NCBI RefSeq assembly: GCF_005222705.1
Contig: NZ_STGF01000031.1
Span: forward strand, 1 to 64,000
DNA: 64,000 nt
Source: Paenibacillus sp. SY21-1
GTDB lineage: Bacteria > Bacillota > Bacilli > Paenibacillales > Paenibacillaceae
Direction of reading: 5' to 3'
Below, piece after piece: positions 52,993 to 62,933 of the stretch. The notes beneath the pieces are model-generated. The model made no database searches, was not told the origin of the DNA, and worked only from the letters and a program-made list of their open reading frames with translations. Every line of letters starts with the position of its first letter. Within the stretch, counting starts at the first letter, position 1. Made by a program: the position numbers and the translations under genes.

Positions 52993-55068
52993 ATGTCAAG
53001 AGAGTTCTCCTTGCAAAATACGCGCAATATCGGGATTATGGCGCATATTGATGCTGGTAAAACGACCACTACCGAACGGATCCTGTTCTATACAGGCCGT
53101 ACCCACAAAATCGGCGAAGTGCATGATGGCGCTGCGACGATGGACTGGATGGAGCAAGAGCAAGAGCGCGGCATTACAATCACGTCTGCTGCGACTACTG
53201 CTCAGTGGAAAGGCAACCGCATCAATATTATCGACACCCCGGGCCACGTTGACTTCACGGTTGAAGTTGAACGTTCCCTGCGCGTATTGGACGGAGCTGT
53301 AGGTGTTTTCAGTGCGAAGGAAGGCGTTGAGCCACAGTCCGAGACTGTATGGCGTCAAGCTGACCGTTACGGAGTACCGCGTATCGCTTACATCAACAAG
53401 ATGGACATTATCGGCGCCGACTACCTTAACGTTGTTAAGGATATGCGCGAGCGTCTTCAAGCCAACGCTGTTGCGATTCAATTGCCAATCGGCGCTGAAT
53501 CCGACTTTGTCGGCGTAATCGACATCATTGAGCGTGTAGCTTACGTATACAAAGACGATCTTGGGAAAGATCCTGAGAAAGTCGAAGTGCCTGCAGAATA
53601 TGCAGACCAGGTGGAAGAGCTTCGCCTGGAGCTTATCGAGAAAGTTGCTGAACTTGATGAAGAGCTGACGATGAAATATCTTGAAGGTGAAGAACTCACT
53701 ATTCCTGAAATCAAAGCAGCGCTTCGCAAAGGTGTTTGCGAAGTTAAAATCTTCCCAGTTATCGCAGGCTCCTCGTACCGCAACAAAGGTGTTCAACTGA
53801 TGGTTGACGCTGTTGTAGACTACCTGCCTTCACCGCTTGACGTTCCTGCCATCAAAGGTACGAACGAAGACGGAGAAGAGGGCACTCGCCCATCTTCCGA
53901 TGAAGCGCCGTTTGCAGCACTTGCGTTCAAAATCATGACTGACCCTTATGTTGGTAAACTGACGTTCTTCCGTGTATACTCGGGCGTTCTGAAATCGGGC
54001 TCGTACGTTCTTAATGCAACTAAGAACAAGCGTGAGCGTATCGGACGTATCCTGCAAATGCACGCGAACAGCCGTCAGGAAATCTCGGAAGTTTACTCCG
54101 GCGACATCGCCGCTGCTGTTGGTCTGAAAGACACCATCACAGGCGATACGCTTTGCGATGAGAAGAACGTTATCGTTCTTGAGTCGATGAACTTCCCTGA
54201 ACCGGTTATCTCGGTAGCGATTGAACCAAAAACAAAAGCTGACCAAGACAAGCTGGGCATCGCCATCTCGAAACTTGCGGAAGAAGATCCGACTTTCCGT
54301 GCTCACACTGATGAAGAAACGAATCAAACGATCATTTCCGGTATGGGTGAGCTTCACCTGGAAATCCTCGTTGACCGTATGCTTCGTGAGTTCAAAGTTG
54401 AGACTAACGTTGGTAAACCACAAGTTGCTTACCGCGAAACGTTCCGTCAAGGCGCGAAGGTTGAAGGCAAGTTCGTACGTCAGTCCGGCGGTAAAGGTCA
54501 ATTTGGCCATTGCTGGGTTGAATTTGAACCACAAGAAGCAGGTCAAGGCTTTGTATTTGAAAGCAAAATCGTGGGCGGCTCGATTCCTCGTGAATACATC
54601 GCTCCGATCCAAGCTGGTATTGAAGAGTCGATGAAGAACGGCGTAATTGCCGGCTTCCCGCTTGTTGATATCAAAGCAACAGTCGTTGACGGCTCTTACC
54701 ATGACGTCGACTCCTCGGAGATGGCGTTTAAAATTGCAGGTTCCTTGGCGCTTAAAGCTGCCAAAGAAAAATGTAAGCCGGTTCTTCTTGAGCCAATCAT
54801 GAAAGTTGAAGTTACAGTTCCTGAAGAATACATGGGCGATGTTATGGGCATGCTGAACTCCCGTCGTGGTCGCATCGAGGGTATGGATACTCGCGCAGGC
54901 GCGCAAATTATCCGTGCTAAGGTGCCTCTCTCCGAGATGTTCGGTTACTCGACAACACTTCGTTCCGGTACTCAAGGGCGCGGCGTATTCTCGATGGAGC
55001 TTTCTCACTACGAAGAGGTTCCTAAATCGATCGCTGAAGAAATTATCGCTAAGCACAAAGGCGAATAA
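52993..55068 (+). CDS. fusA: Elongation factor G
   Basis: A 691-residue translocase GTPase. G1 is AHIDAGKTTTTERIL, switch II DTPGHVDFT, NKxD is NKMD; domains II-V follow at normal length. GAAGGGAG precedes the ATG at 52993. Confidence 0.98.
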   Translation: MSREFSLQNTRNIGIMAHIDAGKTTTTERILFYTGRTHKIGEVHDGAATMDWMEQEQERGITITSAATTAQWKGNRINIIDTPGHVDFTVEVERSLRVLDGAVGVFSAKEGVEPQSETVWRQADRYGVPRIAYINKMDIIGADYLNVVKDMRERLQANAVAIQLPIGAESDFVGVIDIIERVAYVYKDDLGKDPEKVEVPAEYADQVEELRLELIEKVAELDEELTMKYLEGEELTIPEIKAALRKGVCEVKIFPVIAGSSYRNKGVQLMVDAVVDYLPSPLDVPAIKGTNEDGEEGTRPSSDEAPFAALAFKIMTDPYVGKLTFFRVYSGVLKSGSYVLNATKNKRERIGRILQMHANSRQEISEVYSGDIAAAVGLKDTITGDTLCDEKNVIVLESMNFPEPVISVAIEPKTKADQDKLGIAISKLAEEDPTFRAHTDEETNQTIISGMGELHLEILVDRMLREFKVETNVGKPQVAYRETFRQGAKVEGKFVRQSGGKGQFGHCWVEFEPQEAGQGFVFESKIVGGSIPREYIAPIQAGIEESMKNGVIAGFPLVDIKATVVDGSYHDVDSSEMAFKIAGSLALKAAKEKCKPVLLEPIMKVEVTVPEEYMGDVMGMLNSRRGRIEGMDTRAGAQIIRAKVPLSEMFGYSTTLRSGTQGRGVFSMELSHYEEVPKSIAEEIIAKHKGE

Positions 55069-55172
55069 TAACTGAAGCTTTGAACAATTGTTTTCGGCCG
55101 TTATCAGGTATGCTTGCATTCTCGGTAGCGGCCCACACATAAAAAATGGATTATAGAGGAGGATTAAGTTCA

Positions 55173-56363
55173 ATGGCTAAGGCTAAATTTGAACGTAATA
55201 AACCGCACGTTAACATCGGTACTATCGGTCACGTCGACCATGGTAAAACTACTTTGACTGCTGCCATCACTACTGTACTTTCCAAAAAATACGGCGGTGC
55301 TGCTGTAGCATTCGACCAAATCGATAAAGCTCCAGAAGAGCGCGAGCGCGGTATCACTATCTCCACAGCTCACGTTGAGTACGAGACTCCTAACCGTCAC
55401 TACGCTCACGTTGACTGCCCAGGCCACGCCGACTATGTTAAAAACATGATCACTGGCGCTGCACAAATGGACGGAGCTATCCTGGTAGTATCCGCTTCCG
55501 ACGGCCCAATGCCACAAACACGCGAGCACATCCTGCTCTCCCGTCAAGTAGGCGTTCCTTACATCGTTGTATTCCTGAACAAATGCGACATGGTTGAAGA
55601 CGAAGAGCTTCTTGAGCTTGTTGAAATGGAAGTTCGCGACCTTCTGTCCGAGTATGAGTTCCCAGGCGACGACACTCCAATCATCCGCGGCGCAGCTCGT
55701 GAAGCACTTGCTAACCCAGACGGTCCTTGGGCTGACAAAATCGTTGAACTGTTCGAGCAAGTTGACACTTACATCCCAACTCCAGAGCGCGACACGGCTA
55801 AGCCTTTCCTTATGCCAGTCGAGGACGTATTCACAATCACAGGCCGTGGTACAGTTGCTACAGGTCGTGTAGAGCGTGGCGTTATCAAAGTTGGCGACGA
55901 GATCGAAATCATCGGTCTTCAAGAAGAAACTCGCAAATCCGTTGTAACAGGCGTTGAAATGTTCCGTAAATTGCTTGACTCCGCTCAAGCAGGCGACAAC
56001 GTTGGCGCATTGCTTCGTGGTGTAGACCGTAAAGATATCGAGCGTGGACAAGTTTTGGCTAAACCGGGTTCCGTTAAGCCACACACTAACTTCACTGCTC
56101 AAATCTACGTTCTGACTAAAGAAGAGGGTGGCCGTCACAAGCCTTTCTTCACTGGCTACCGTCCACAATTCTATTTCCGTACAACTGACGTAACAGGTAT
56201 CATCAACCTGCCTGAAGGTACTGAAATGGTTATGCCTGGCGACAACATCACTGTAACGGTTGAGCTTATCGCTCCAATCGCGGTTGAAGAAGGAACTCGC
56301 TTCTCCATCCGTGAAGGCGGCCGTACAGTAGGCGCTGGCGCTGTAGCAACTATCCAAAAATAA
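55173..56363 (+). CDS. tuf: Elongation factor Tu
   Basis: A 396-residue EF-Tu: GHVDHGKTTL (G1), DCPGHADY (G3), NKCD (G4). ATG 55173 follows GAGGAGG; an in-frame ATG at 55146 is upstream of it and unlikely. It ends the str operon and is followed by a strong terminator. Confidence 0.98.
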   Translation: MAKAKFERNKPHVNIGTIGHVDHGKTTLTAAITTVLSKKYGGAAVAFDQIDKAPEERERGITISTAHVEYETPNRHYAHVDCPGHADYVKNMITGAAQMDGAILVVSASDGPMPQTREHILLSRQVGVPYIVVFLNKCDMVEDEELLELVEMEVRDLLSEYEFPGDDTPIIRGAAREALANPDGPWADKIVELFEQVDTYIPTPERDTAKPFLMPVEDVFTITGRGTVATGRVERGVIKVGDEIEIIGLQEETRKSVVTGVEMFRKLLDSAQAGDNVGALLRGVDRKDIERGQVLAKPGSVKPHTNFTAQIYVLTKEEGGRHKPFFTGYRPQFYFRTTDVTGIINLPEGTEMVMPGDNITVTVELIAPIAVEEGTRFSIREGGRTVGAGAVATIQK

Positions 56364-56397
56364 TTCATCGCGGCATCAGCCGCTTTGGATTCACAAA

Positions 56398-56426
56398 AGC
56401 TCCTACTTCGGTAGGAGCTTTTTTTA
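56398..56426 (+). terminator. Terminator after tuf
   Basis: AGCTCCTAC (56398-56406), TTCG loop, GTAGGAGCT (56411-56419), then a T run. The C(UUCG)G tetraloop makes it very stable. Confidence 0.96.
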
Positions 56427-56479
56427 TTTTTGAGAAGAATCGCAATTGGCAATTAGTTATATTTTCAAGTGATACGGGA

Positions 56480-56509
56480 TTGACTGTATACGATATACAA
56501 GCTTAGAAT
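56480..56509 (+). promoter_or_regulatory. Promoter with palindromic operator before the TrpXYZ-type transporter
   Basis: TTGACT (56480-56485), 18 bp, TAGAAT (56504-56509). The spacer holds a perfect palindrome: TGTATA, CGA centre, TATACA (56485-56499). It is probably a repressor site, in style like GntR-family operators; the regulator is not in the window. Confidence 0.65.
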
Positions 56510-56618
56510 AAATAAATAGGTTTTAAAGCTGTTCTGCCTGTTTGATATTCGTAGAATTAGGTTATGAACAGGTGAAGGATGGACAAGCTACTTTTGGGGG
56601 AGAGAAAGGGGTATTACA

Positions 56619-57665
56619 ATGAAAAAGAAATTTTGGGCTGGTCTTGCGCTCGCTTCTGTTATGCTGGTAACAGCGGCTTGCGGTGCAAATGGTACAAAAA
56701 ATGAATCTTCAAACGGCGGGGAGCCGACGAATGCCAGTGGCGGAGCCGAAAAAACGTACACGATTGCAGTGTCGCAAATTATCGAGCATGCATCGCTTGA
56801 CTCGACCTACGAAGGGTTTAAGGCAGCGCTGAAGGATGCCGGACTTGAGGAAGGCAAAAACGTTAAATTCGATTATAATATCGCACAAGGCGACATCAGC
56901 AACATTCAAAGCATCTCCGACAAAATTGCTTCTAGCAAATCAGATCTTGCGCTTGCTATCGCAACGCCATCCGCTGTCAGCCTTGCTGAAACGGTAAAAG
57001 ATATGCCTGTATTGTTCGCTGCTGTAACCGATCCCGTTAAGGATGGCGTGGTTTCTCAACTGGAGGCGCCTGGCGGCAACGTAACGGGTGCTTCTGACAC
57101 GAATCCGGATTCGGTCAAACAGTTGATGGAGTTTATTGCAAAGGAATTTCCGAATGTGAAGAAGCTGGGCATCGTTATCAATGAAGGGGAATCCAACGCT
57201 GTTACGATGGCTGAGATTGCCGAAGAGGCTCTGGCCGCACACAATATCGAGCTTGTACGTGCACCGATTGCGAACACGACAGAGGTTCAGCAGGCAGCTG
57301 AGTCGCTTGCTACACGGGTAGACGCTATGTATGTCGTACTGGACAACATGGTTATTTCAGGAGTGGACTCCATTCTGGAAATTGCAGAAAAAAATAAAAT
57401 ACCGTTTTTTTCGGCGGATCGCGATACGGTAGAGAAAGGCGCTTTTGCTACGGTAGGCTTCAAATATTATGACCATGGTTATGAGGTTGGGCAAATGGCT
57501 GTGGAAATTTTGAAAAACGGCAAAAAGCCTGGCGAAATGAATGTAACGGTTCCTCAAAAGCTGGACTTCATTCTTAACCTGAAAGCTGCGGAAAATCTGG
57601 GTATTACGGTCACGGATGAAATGAAGGCTTATGTGCAGGATCAGGACAATAATTTGCTGCAATAA
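56619..57665 (+). CDS. ABC transporter substrate-binding lipoprotein, TrpX type
   Basis: A 348-residue lipoprotein (lipobox VTAAC) of the ABC-sub-bind family (TrpX/YtrE-like class I binding proteins): YTIAVSQIIEHASLDSTYEGF and LPVLFAAVTDPV-type segments are typical. It would catch the ligand for the permease and ATPase encoded next. Streptococcal relatives (TrpXYZ) are thought to import tryptophan because of their T-box, but no T-box is present here, so the ligand is open. GGGGGAGAGAAAGGGG precedes the ATG. Confidence 0.88.
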   Translation: MKKKFWAGLALASVMLVTAACGANGTKNESSNGGEPTNASGGAEKTYTIAVSQIIEHASLDSTYEGFKAALKDAGLEEGKNVKFDYNIAQGDISNIQSISDKIASSKSDLALAIATPSAVSLAETVKDMPVLFAAVTDPVKDGVVSQLEAPGGNVTGASDTNPDSVKQLMEFIAKEFPNVKKLGIVINEGESNAVTMAEIAEEALAAHNIELVRAPIANTTEVQQAAESLATRVDAMYVVLDNMVISGVDSILEIAEKNKIPFFSADRDTVEKGAFATVGFKYYDHGYEVGQMAVEILKNGKKPGEMNVTVPQKLDFILNLKAAENLGITVTDEMKAYVQDQDNNLLQ

Positions 57666-57759
57666 TAAGGCAAGCACATCAAGAGGCAATAATGACAACA
57701 TGGCGGGGTGAGGCGCTTCTGCGTTTCACCCTGCTACTGTGATAAGGGAGAGTGGCGGC

Positions 57760-58677
57760 GTGGGAGCTATTTTGCAAAGTTCTTTATCCAGCGGCTTGCT
57801 GTTTGCCTTGCTGGCGCTAGGCGTATATATAACATTCCGTATTCTGGACTTTCCGGATCTGACGGTGGACGGCAGCTTCACGACAGGAGCTGCGATTGGC
57901 GCTGTTATGACGATCAACGGAACACCTCCATGGATTGCGGTTATCTGCGCGTTTGCCGGCGGCGCGGCTGCGGGCATTTGTACTGGTCTGCTGCATACGA
58001 AAGGCAAAATAAACGGGCTATTGTCCGGCATTATTATGATGATCGCCCTTTACTCCATTAATCTGCGTATTTTGGGCAAGCCTAACGTCTCGCTTCGGAA
58101 TATGGACAATTTTTTTGACGGGGTCAACATTATTGTAGTGATGGCTATTATCGTCATAGCCGTCAAGCTGCTTCTGGATATGTTCTTTAAAACCGATTTG
58201 GGATTGAGTCTGCGCGCTACCGGCGATAATGCACGGATGATTCGCAGCTTTGGAGCAAATACGGATGTAACGATTATTTTCGGGATTGCCCTTTCCAACG
58301 CTTTGGTGGCCACATCGGGCGCACTCGTTGCGCAGCAGCAGAAATTTGCCGACTTGAACATGGGGATCGGCATGATCGTTATCGGACTGGCATCCGTTAT
58401 TATCGGCGAGGCTATTTTTGGGGCCCGTACTATTTTTCGCGCTACGCTGGCGGTTATCCTAGGCTCGATCGTGTATCGGCTGATTTATGCGCTTGCGCTG
58501 CGGATCGAATGGCTGGACACCTCGGATATGAAGCTCATTACGGCCGTCATTATCGTGTTTGCTTTAATTGTGCCAACAGTCAGAAGGGCAATGAAGCAAA
58601 AAAGCGTGGCCAAAAAGCGAACCGAAGAAATGCTGCTCAAGCTGAATAGCGGACATGGCGGGGGTGAACGTAAATGA
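57760..58677 (+). CDS. ABC transporter permease, TrpY type
   Basis: A 305-residue permease of the branched-chain-amino-acid (LivH) type with eight or so membrane spans; LGVYITFRILDFPDLTVDGSF is the N-terminal family motif. GTG 57760 lies nine bases after AAGGGAG and is preferred over a GTG at 57739 in the same frame that precedes this site. It overlaps the ATPase gene by four bases. Confidence 0.88.
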   Translation: MGAILQSSLSSGLLFALLALGVYITFRILDFPDLTVDGSFTTGAAIGAVMTINGTPPWIAVICAFAGGAAAGICTGLLHTKGKINGLLSGIIMMIALYSINLRILGKPNVSLRNMDNFFDGVNIIVVMAIIVIAVKLLLDMFFKTDLGLSLRATGDNARMIRSFGANTDVTIIFGIALSNALVATSGALVAQQQKFADLNMGIGMIVIGLASVIIGEAIFGARTIFRATLAVILGSIVYRLIYALALRIEWLDTSDMKLITAVIIVFALIVPTVRRAMKQKSVAKKRTEEMLLKLNSGHGGGERK

Positions 58678-59468
58678 TGGAGCTTAAACATGTATCCAAG
58701 CTGTTTAATCCCGGGACAGTGGACGAAAAGCCTGCGCTGGTCGGCGCCAGCCTGATTATGAAGCCAGGAGATTTCGTAACGGTGATCGGCAGCAATGGAG
58801 CAGGCAAATCGACCTTGATGAACATCATCTCCGGCGTGTTGAAGCCGGACGCGGGAAGCGTCAGTATTGAAGGGCGCAATATTTCCGATCTGTCGGATAG
58901 CCAGCGCAGCCGTTGGATCGGTCGCGTATTTCAGGACCCGATGGCAGGAACAGCTCCACGCATGTCTATTGAAGAGAATATGGCGATGGCGTTTGCGCGC
59001 GGCAAAACGCGAGGTTTAGGGCTAGGCGTTACTCGTCCCAAAAAAGAAATATTCATTAAAGAGCTTTCGCGGCTTGGTATCGGACTAGAGAACAGGCCAC
59101 AGGCCAAGGTGGGCTTGCTCTCGGGCGGCGAACGCCAGGCGCTTAGCCTGTTGATGGCTACCTTCACAAGGCCGCAGATTCTGCTTCTGGACGAGCACAC
59201 GGCAGCGCTTGATCCGGCGAGAGCGGAATTGATTACATCGCTGACGGAGAGCATTGTGCGTGAGATGAAGCTTACTACGCTGATGGTTACGCATAACATG
59301 GAACAGGCGATTCGTCTCGGAAACCGGCTTATTATGATGGATAAGGGACGGATTATTCTCGATGTGCCGGAAGAACGCAAAGCAAGCCTGACGGTCGACC
59401 AGCTATTAGGGGAATTTGAACGCATTAGCGGCAAAAAGCTATCTGATGACCGGGTCGTTCTGGGCTAG
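58674..59468 (+). CDS. ABC transporter ATPase, TrpZ type
   Basis: A 264-residue ABC ATPase: Walker A GSNGAGKST, signature LSGGERQAL, Walker B ILLLDEHTAALD, where His replaces the usual Pro after the catalytic Glu, as is common in this subfamily. It powers import by the TrpY-type permease. The gene overlaps the permease stop, so the three genes form one operon. Confidence 0.9.
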   Translation: MMELKHVSKLFNPGTVDEKPALVGASLIMKPGDFVTVIGSNGAGKSTLMNIISGVLKPDAGSVSIEGRNISDLSDSQRSRWIGRVFQDPMAGTAPRMSIEENMAMAFARGKTRGLGLGVTRPKKEIFIKELSRLGIGLENRPQAKVGLLSGGERQALSLLMATFTRPQILLLDEHTAALDPARAELITSLTESIVREMKLTTLMVTHNMEQAIRLGNRLIMMDKGRIILDVPEERKASLTVDQLLGEFERISGKKLSDDRVVLG

Positions 59469-59542
59469 AAACTTTCGCTCATTCAGTGCGAGTGGCCGCC
59501 CTTCTCATGCGGATGATGAAGCGGCAATAGAGTGCTCTTACG

Positions 59543-59572
59543 GAGGCGACGGCAGTCGCCTCTTCTAATTTA
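59543..59572 (+). terminator. Terminator after the TrpXYZ-type operon
   Basis: GAGGCGAC (59543-59550), GGCA loop, GTCGCCTC (59555-59562), then TTCTAATTT. Confidence 0.75.
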
Positions 59573-59625
59573 ATGAATAAACGAAATGGTTTTTGCGATA
59601 GATGAAAATAATCATGTAAATCATG

Positions 59626-59654
59626 TTGCAATTGCCTAATCAATTCGGTATAAT
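59626..59654 (+). promoter_or_regulatory. Promoter of the S10 operon
   Basis: TTGCAA (59626-59631), 17 bp, TATAAT (59649-59654). The 135-base leader that follows holds a GCCCC/GGGGT hairpin around 59707-59727 of unknown role. Confidence 0.85.
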
Positions 59655-59791
59655 ATTGACTGTTGGTCTGACGTTGCGATGATGTGAGAGGTTGCCGACA
59701 CACCCGGCCCCTTTGCCATGGGGTCTTGTGCCAGGGTTATTCTCGCGGAGTATGTCCGATAATAAATTGGGCGATAGAAGGAGGGACTTAT

Positions 59792-60100
59792 ATGGCAAAG
59801 CAAAAGATTCGTATCCGCTTGAAAGCATACGATCACAGGATTCTTGATCAATCCGCAGAGAAAATCGTTGAAACTGCAAAACGTTCCGGTGCAGGTGTAT
59901 CCGGGCCGATTCCGTTGCCAACGGAAAAGCAAATCATCACCATTCTCCGTGCGGTACACAAGTACAAGGATTCCCGGGAGCAATTCGAAATGCGCACACA
60001 CAAGCGCTTGATCGACATTGTAAACCCAACGCCGCAAACGGTTGATGCTTTGATGCGCCTGGATCTACCATCCGGTGTAGATATCGAAATCAAACTGTAA
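59792..60100 (+). CDS. rpsJ: 30S ribosomal protein S10
   Basis: A 102-residue S10, also the NusG/NusB partner in antitermination. MAKQKIRIRLKAYDHRILDQ is the standard start; GAAGGAGGG precedes the ATG. First gene of the S10 operon. Confidence 0.98.
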   Translation: MAKQKIRIRLKAYDHRILDQSAEKIVETAKRSGAGVSGPIPLPTEKQIITILRAVHKYKDSREQFEMRTHKRLIDIVNPTPQTVDALMRLDLPSGVDIEIKL

Positions 60101-60140
60101 TAAAGCATACGTGATTATAGAAAGGGAATGAGGTGTCAAC

Positions 60141-60764
60141 ATGAAAGGTATCTTAGGGAAAAAACTTGGTATGACTCAAGTGTTTACTGCTGAGGGTAAC
60201 GTCGTTCCAGTAACGGTTATCGAGGCTGGTCCTTGCGTCGTGCTTCAGAAGAAAGACCAAGAGAACGATGGCTATGAAGCCGTTCAATTCGGTTTCTCCG
60301 ATAAGAAACAAAACAGATCGAACAAGCCAGAGATCGGCCACGCTAAGAAAGCTGGATCGACTCCTAAGCGCTACGTTCGTGAGATTCGCGGCATTAACCT
60401 GGCTGATTACGAAGTTGGCCAAGAAGTGAAAGCTGATCTTTTCGCAGCTGGCGAATTCGTTGACGTAACAGGTATTTCGAAAGGTAAAGGCTTTGCCGGC
60501 GTTATCAAACGTTGGGGACAAAGCACTGGACCAATGTCTCACGGCTCCCGTTACCACCGTGGTCCGGGTTCGATGGGTTCGATCCAAGCGAACCGCGTAC
60601 CGAAAGGCAAACGCCTGCCAGGACATATGGGTACAGAAACAGTTACCATTCAAAAGCTCGAAGTTATCCGTGTGGATGCAGAGCGTAACGTAATCCTTGT
60701 TAAAGGTTCGATTCCAGGCCCTAAAAACGGATTCGTTAAAGTAAAACAAACCGCTAAGAACTAA
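60141..60764 (+). CDS. rplC: 50S ribosomal protein L3
   Basis: A 207-residue L3: MKGILGKKLGMTQVF start and the central loop GFAGVIKRWGQSTGPMSHGS that reaches the peptidyl-transferase centre. Confidence 0.98.
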   Translation: MKGILGKKLGMTQVFTAEGNVVPVTVIEAGPCVVLQKKDQENDGYEAVQFGFSDKKQNRSNKPEIGHAKKAGSTPKRYVREIRGINLADYEVGQEVKADLFAAGEFVDVTGISKGKGFAGVIKRWGQSTGPMSHGSRYHRGPGSMGSIQANRVPKGKRLPGHMGTETVTIQKLEVIRVDAERNVILVKGSIPGPKNGFVKVKQTAKN

Positions 60765-60789
60765 TCGCTGAAGAAAGGAGGAACACCAA

Positions 60790-61413
60790 ATGCCAAAAGT
60801 AACAGTATACAACGTGAGCGGCGCTCAGGTTGGCGAAGTTGAGTTGGCGGAATCGGTATTCGGCATCCAGCCTAATGCACACGTTCTGCACAGCGCTGTA
60901 CTTCTTCAACAAGCTGCTGAACGTCAAGGTACACACAAGACTAAAGGACGCTCCGAAGTTCGTGGCGGCGGCCGTAAGCCTTGGAAACAAAAAGGAACTG
61001 GACGCGCTCGTCAAGGTAGCATTCGCTCCCCGCAATGGGTTGGCGGCGGTACCGTTTTCGGACCGACTCCACGCTCGTACGGGTTCAAGCTTCCTAAGAA
61101 AGTTCGTCGTCTTGCGATTAAATCCGCTTTGTCTTCCAAAGTGATTGCTAACGAAATTATCGTTCTGGATCAGCTGACTTTTGCAGCTCCTAAAACGAAA
61201 GAATTCGCTGGCGTGCTGAACAACCTTAAAGTTGACCGTAAGGCGCTTGTGGTTACAGCTAACTACGAAGATAACGTAGCATTGTCCGCGCGCAACATTC
61301 CAGGCGTGAAATTCGTCGCTGCAGACGGCATTAATGTTCTGGACGTGCTGAAGCACGACAAGCTGATTATCACTAAAGAGGCAGTAGAGAAAGTACAGGA
61401 GGTGCTTGCGTAA
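60790..61413 (+). CDS. rplD: 50S ribosomal protein L4
   Basis: A 207-residue L4 with the exit-tunnel loop (GRKPWKQKGTGRARQGSIRS). AAAGGAGG precedes the ATG. The stop overlaps the rplW start by one base. Confidence 0.98.
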   Translation: MPKVTVYNVSGAQVGEVELAESVFGIQPNAHVLHSAVLLQQAAERQGTHKTKGRSEVRGGGRKPWKQKGTGRARQGSIRSPQWVGGGTVFGPTPRSYGFKLPKKVRRLAIKSALSSKVIANEIIVLDQLTFAAPKTKEFAGVLNNLKVDRKALVVTANYEDNVALSARNIPGVKFVAADGINVLDVLKHDKLIITKEAVEKVQEVLA

Positions 61414-61706
61414 TGAAAAATCCACGCGATATTATCAAGCGCCCGGTTATCACGGAACGTACTAGCGATTTCATGGTTAACAAACGTTACGTATTTGAAG
61501 TTGATCTTCGTGCGAACAAAACCGAAATCAAAGATGCCATCGAACAAATCTTCAAAGTAAAAGTAACCGGCGTGAACACGATGCGTGTAGCGGGTAAACC
61601 AAAACGTTATGGTAAACATAGCGGCTACAGACCGGATTGGAAAAAAGCAATCGTTCAGCTTAGCGCTGACAGCAAAGAACTTGAGTTCTTTGAAACGTCT
61701 GTATAG
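61413..61706 (+). CDS. rplW: 50S ribosomal protein L23
   Basis: A 97-residue L23 at the tunnel exit, docking site of trigger factor and SRP: KRPVITERTSDFMVNKRYVFEV. It shares the A of TAATG with rplD. Confidence 0.98.
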   Translation: MKNPRDIIKRPVITERTSDFMVNKRYVFEVDLRANKTEIKDAIEQIFKVKVTGVNTMRVAGKPKRYGKHSGYRPDWKKAIVQLSADSKELEFFETSV

Positions 61707-61723
61707 AAAAGGAGGGAATCGAA

Positions 61724-62554
61724 GTGCCAATCAAAAAGTACAAACCGACTTCTCCAGCCCGTCGTGGCATGTCCGTATCGACTTTCGAGGAAATCACGAC
61801 AAGCACACCGGAGAAATCTTTGCTTGCACCGCTTTCGAAAAAAGCTGGCCGCAACAACCAAGGTAAAATTACGGTTCGTCACCACGGCGGCGGACACAAA
61901 CGTAAATACCGGATCATCGACTTCAAACGTACCAAAGACGGTATCGTTGGCAACGTAGCTTCGATCGAATACGATCCGAACCGTACATCCAACATCGCTT
62001 TGATTAACTACGTTGATGGTGAGAAAACTTACATCATCGCACCTAAAGGTCTGAAGGTTGGAGACAAAATCACTTCCGGACCAGACGCGGACATCAAAAT
62101 CGGCAACGCATTGCCGCTTGTGAATATCCCTGTCGGTACAGTTATCCACAACATCGAATTGAAACCTGGCAAAGGCGGCCAACTGGTACGCGCTGCAGGT
62201 ACGGAAGCTCAGCTTCTTGGTAAAGAAGAAAGCTACGTGTCGATTCGTCTGAGCTCTGGCGAAGTTCGTCGCATTCTGAACACTTGCCGTGCAACAATCG
62301 GTTCTGTTGGCAACGAGGATCACGAACTTGTGAAAATCGGTAAAGCCGGCCGTTCCCGTTGGATGGGCAAACGTCCTGAAGTCCGCGGCGTAGTCATGAA
62401 CCCGAACGATCACCCACACGGTGGTGGTGAAGGCCGTGCTCCAATCGGACGCAAGTCGCCATTGTCCCCATGGGGCAAACCGACTCTTGGCGCCAAAACT
62501 CGCAAGAAGAAAAAAGCATCGAGCCAATATATTATTCGTCGTCGCACGAAATAA
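61724..62554 (+). CDS. rplB: 50S ribosomal protein L2
   Basis: A 276-residue L2: HHGGGHKRKYRIIDFKR and MNPNDHPHGGGEGRAPIGR, the latter at the peptidyl-transferase centre. It starts with GTG 61724 after AAGGAGGG. Confidence 0.98.
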   Translation: MPIKKYKPTSPARRGMSVSTFEEITTSTPEKSLLAPLSKKAGRNNQGKITVRHHGGGHKRKYRIIDFKRTKDGIVGNVASIEYDPNRTSNIALINYVDGEKTYIIAPKGLKVGDKITSGPDADIKIGNALPLVNIPVGTVIHNIELKPGKGGQLVRAAGTEAQLLGKEESYVSIRLSSGEVRRILNTCRATIGSVGNEDHELVKIGKAGRSRWMGKRPEVRGVVMNPNDHPHGGGEGRAPIGRKSPLSPWGKPTLGAKTRKKKKASSQYIIRRRTK

Positions 62555-62608
62555 TAATCGCTTGATTGGTTGATACGAAGATCACACTCCGCGAAGGGAG
62601 GAACTCAA

Positions 62609-62890
62609 ATGGGTCGCAGTTTGAAGAAAGGTCCGTTTATTGACGGCCACCTGCTCAAAAAAGTCGAGGATTTGAACGAAACGAACAAAAAAGTCGTGAT
62701 CAAAACCTGGTCCCGCCGCTCAACCATTTTCCCGCAATTTATCGGTCACACAATCGCTGTCTATGACGGTCGCAAACACGTGCCGGTTTATGTAACGGAA
62801 GACATGGTTGGACACAAATTTGGTGAATTCGCACCAACACGTACGTACAAAGGCCACGCAGGCGATGATAAAAAAACGGGCAGACGTTAA
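62609..62890 (+). CDS. rpsS: 30S ribosomal protein S19
   Basis: A 93-residue S19: MGRSLKKGPFIDGHLLKKVE and GHTIAVYDGRKHVPVYVTEDM. ATG 62609 follows GGGAGG; an in-frame upstream ATG (62570) is before that site. Confidence 0.98.
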   Translation: MGRSLKKGPFIDGHLLKKVEDLNETNKKVVIKTWSRRSTIFPQFIGHTIAVYDGRKHVPVYVTEDMVGHKFGEFAPTRTYKGHAGDDKKTGRR

Positions 62891-62933
62891 TTTGCCCTTT
62901 ACTATCTTTACATGATCGAGAGGAGGTTCCTAC

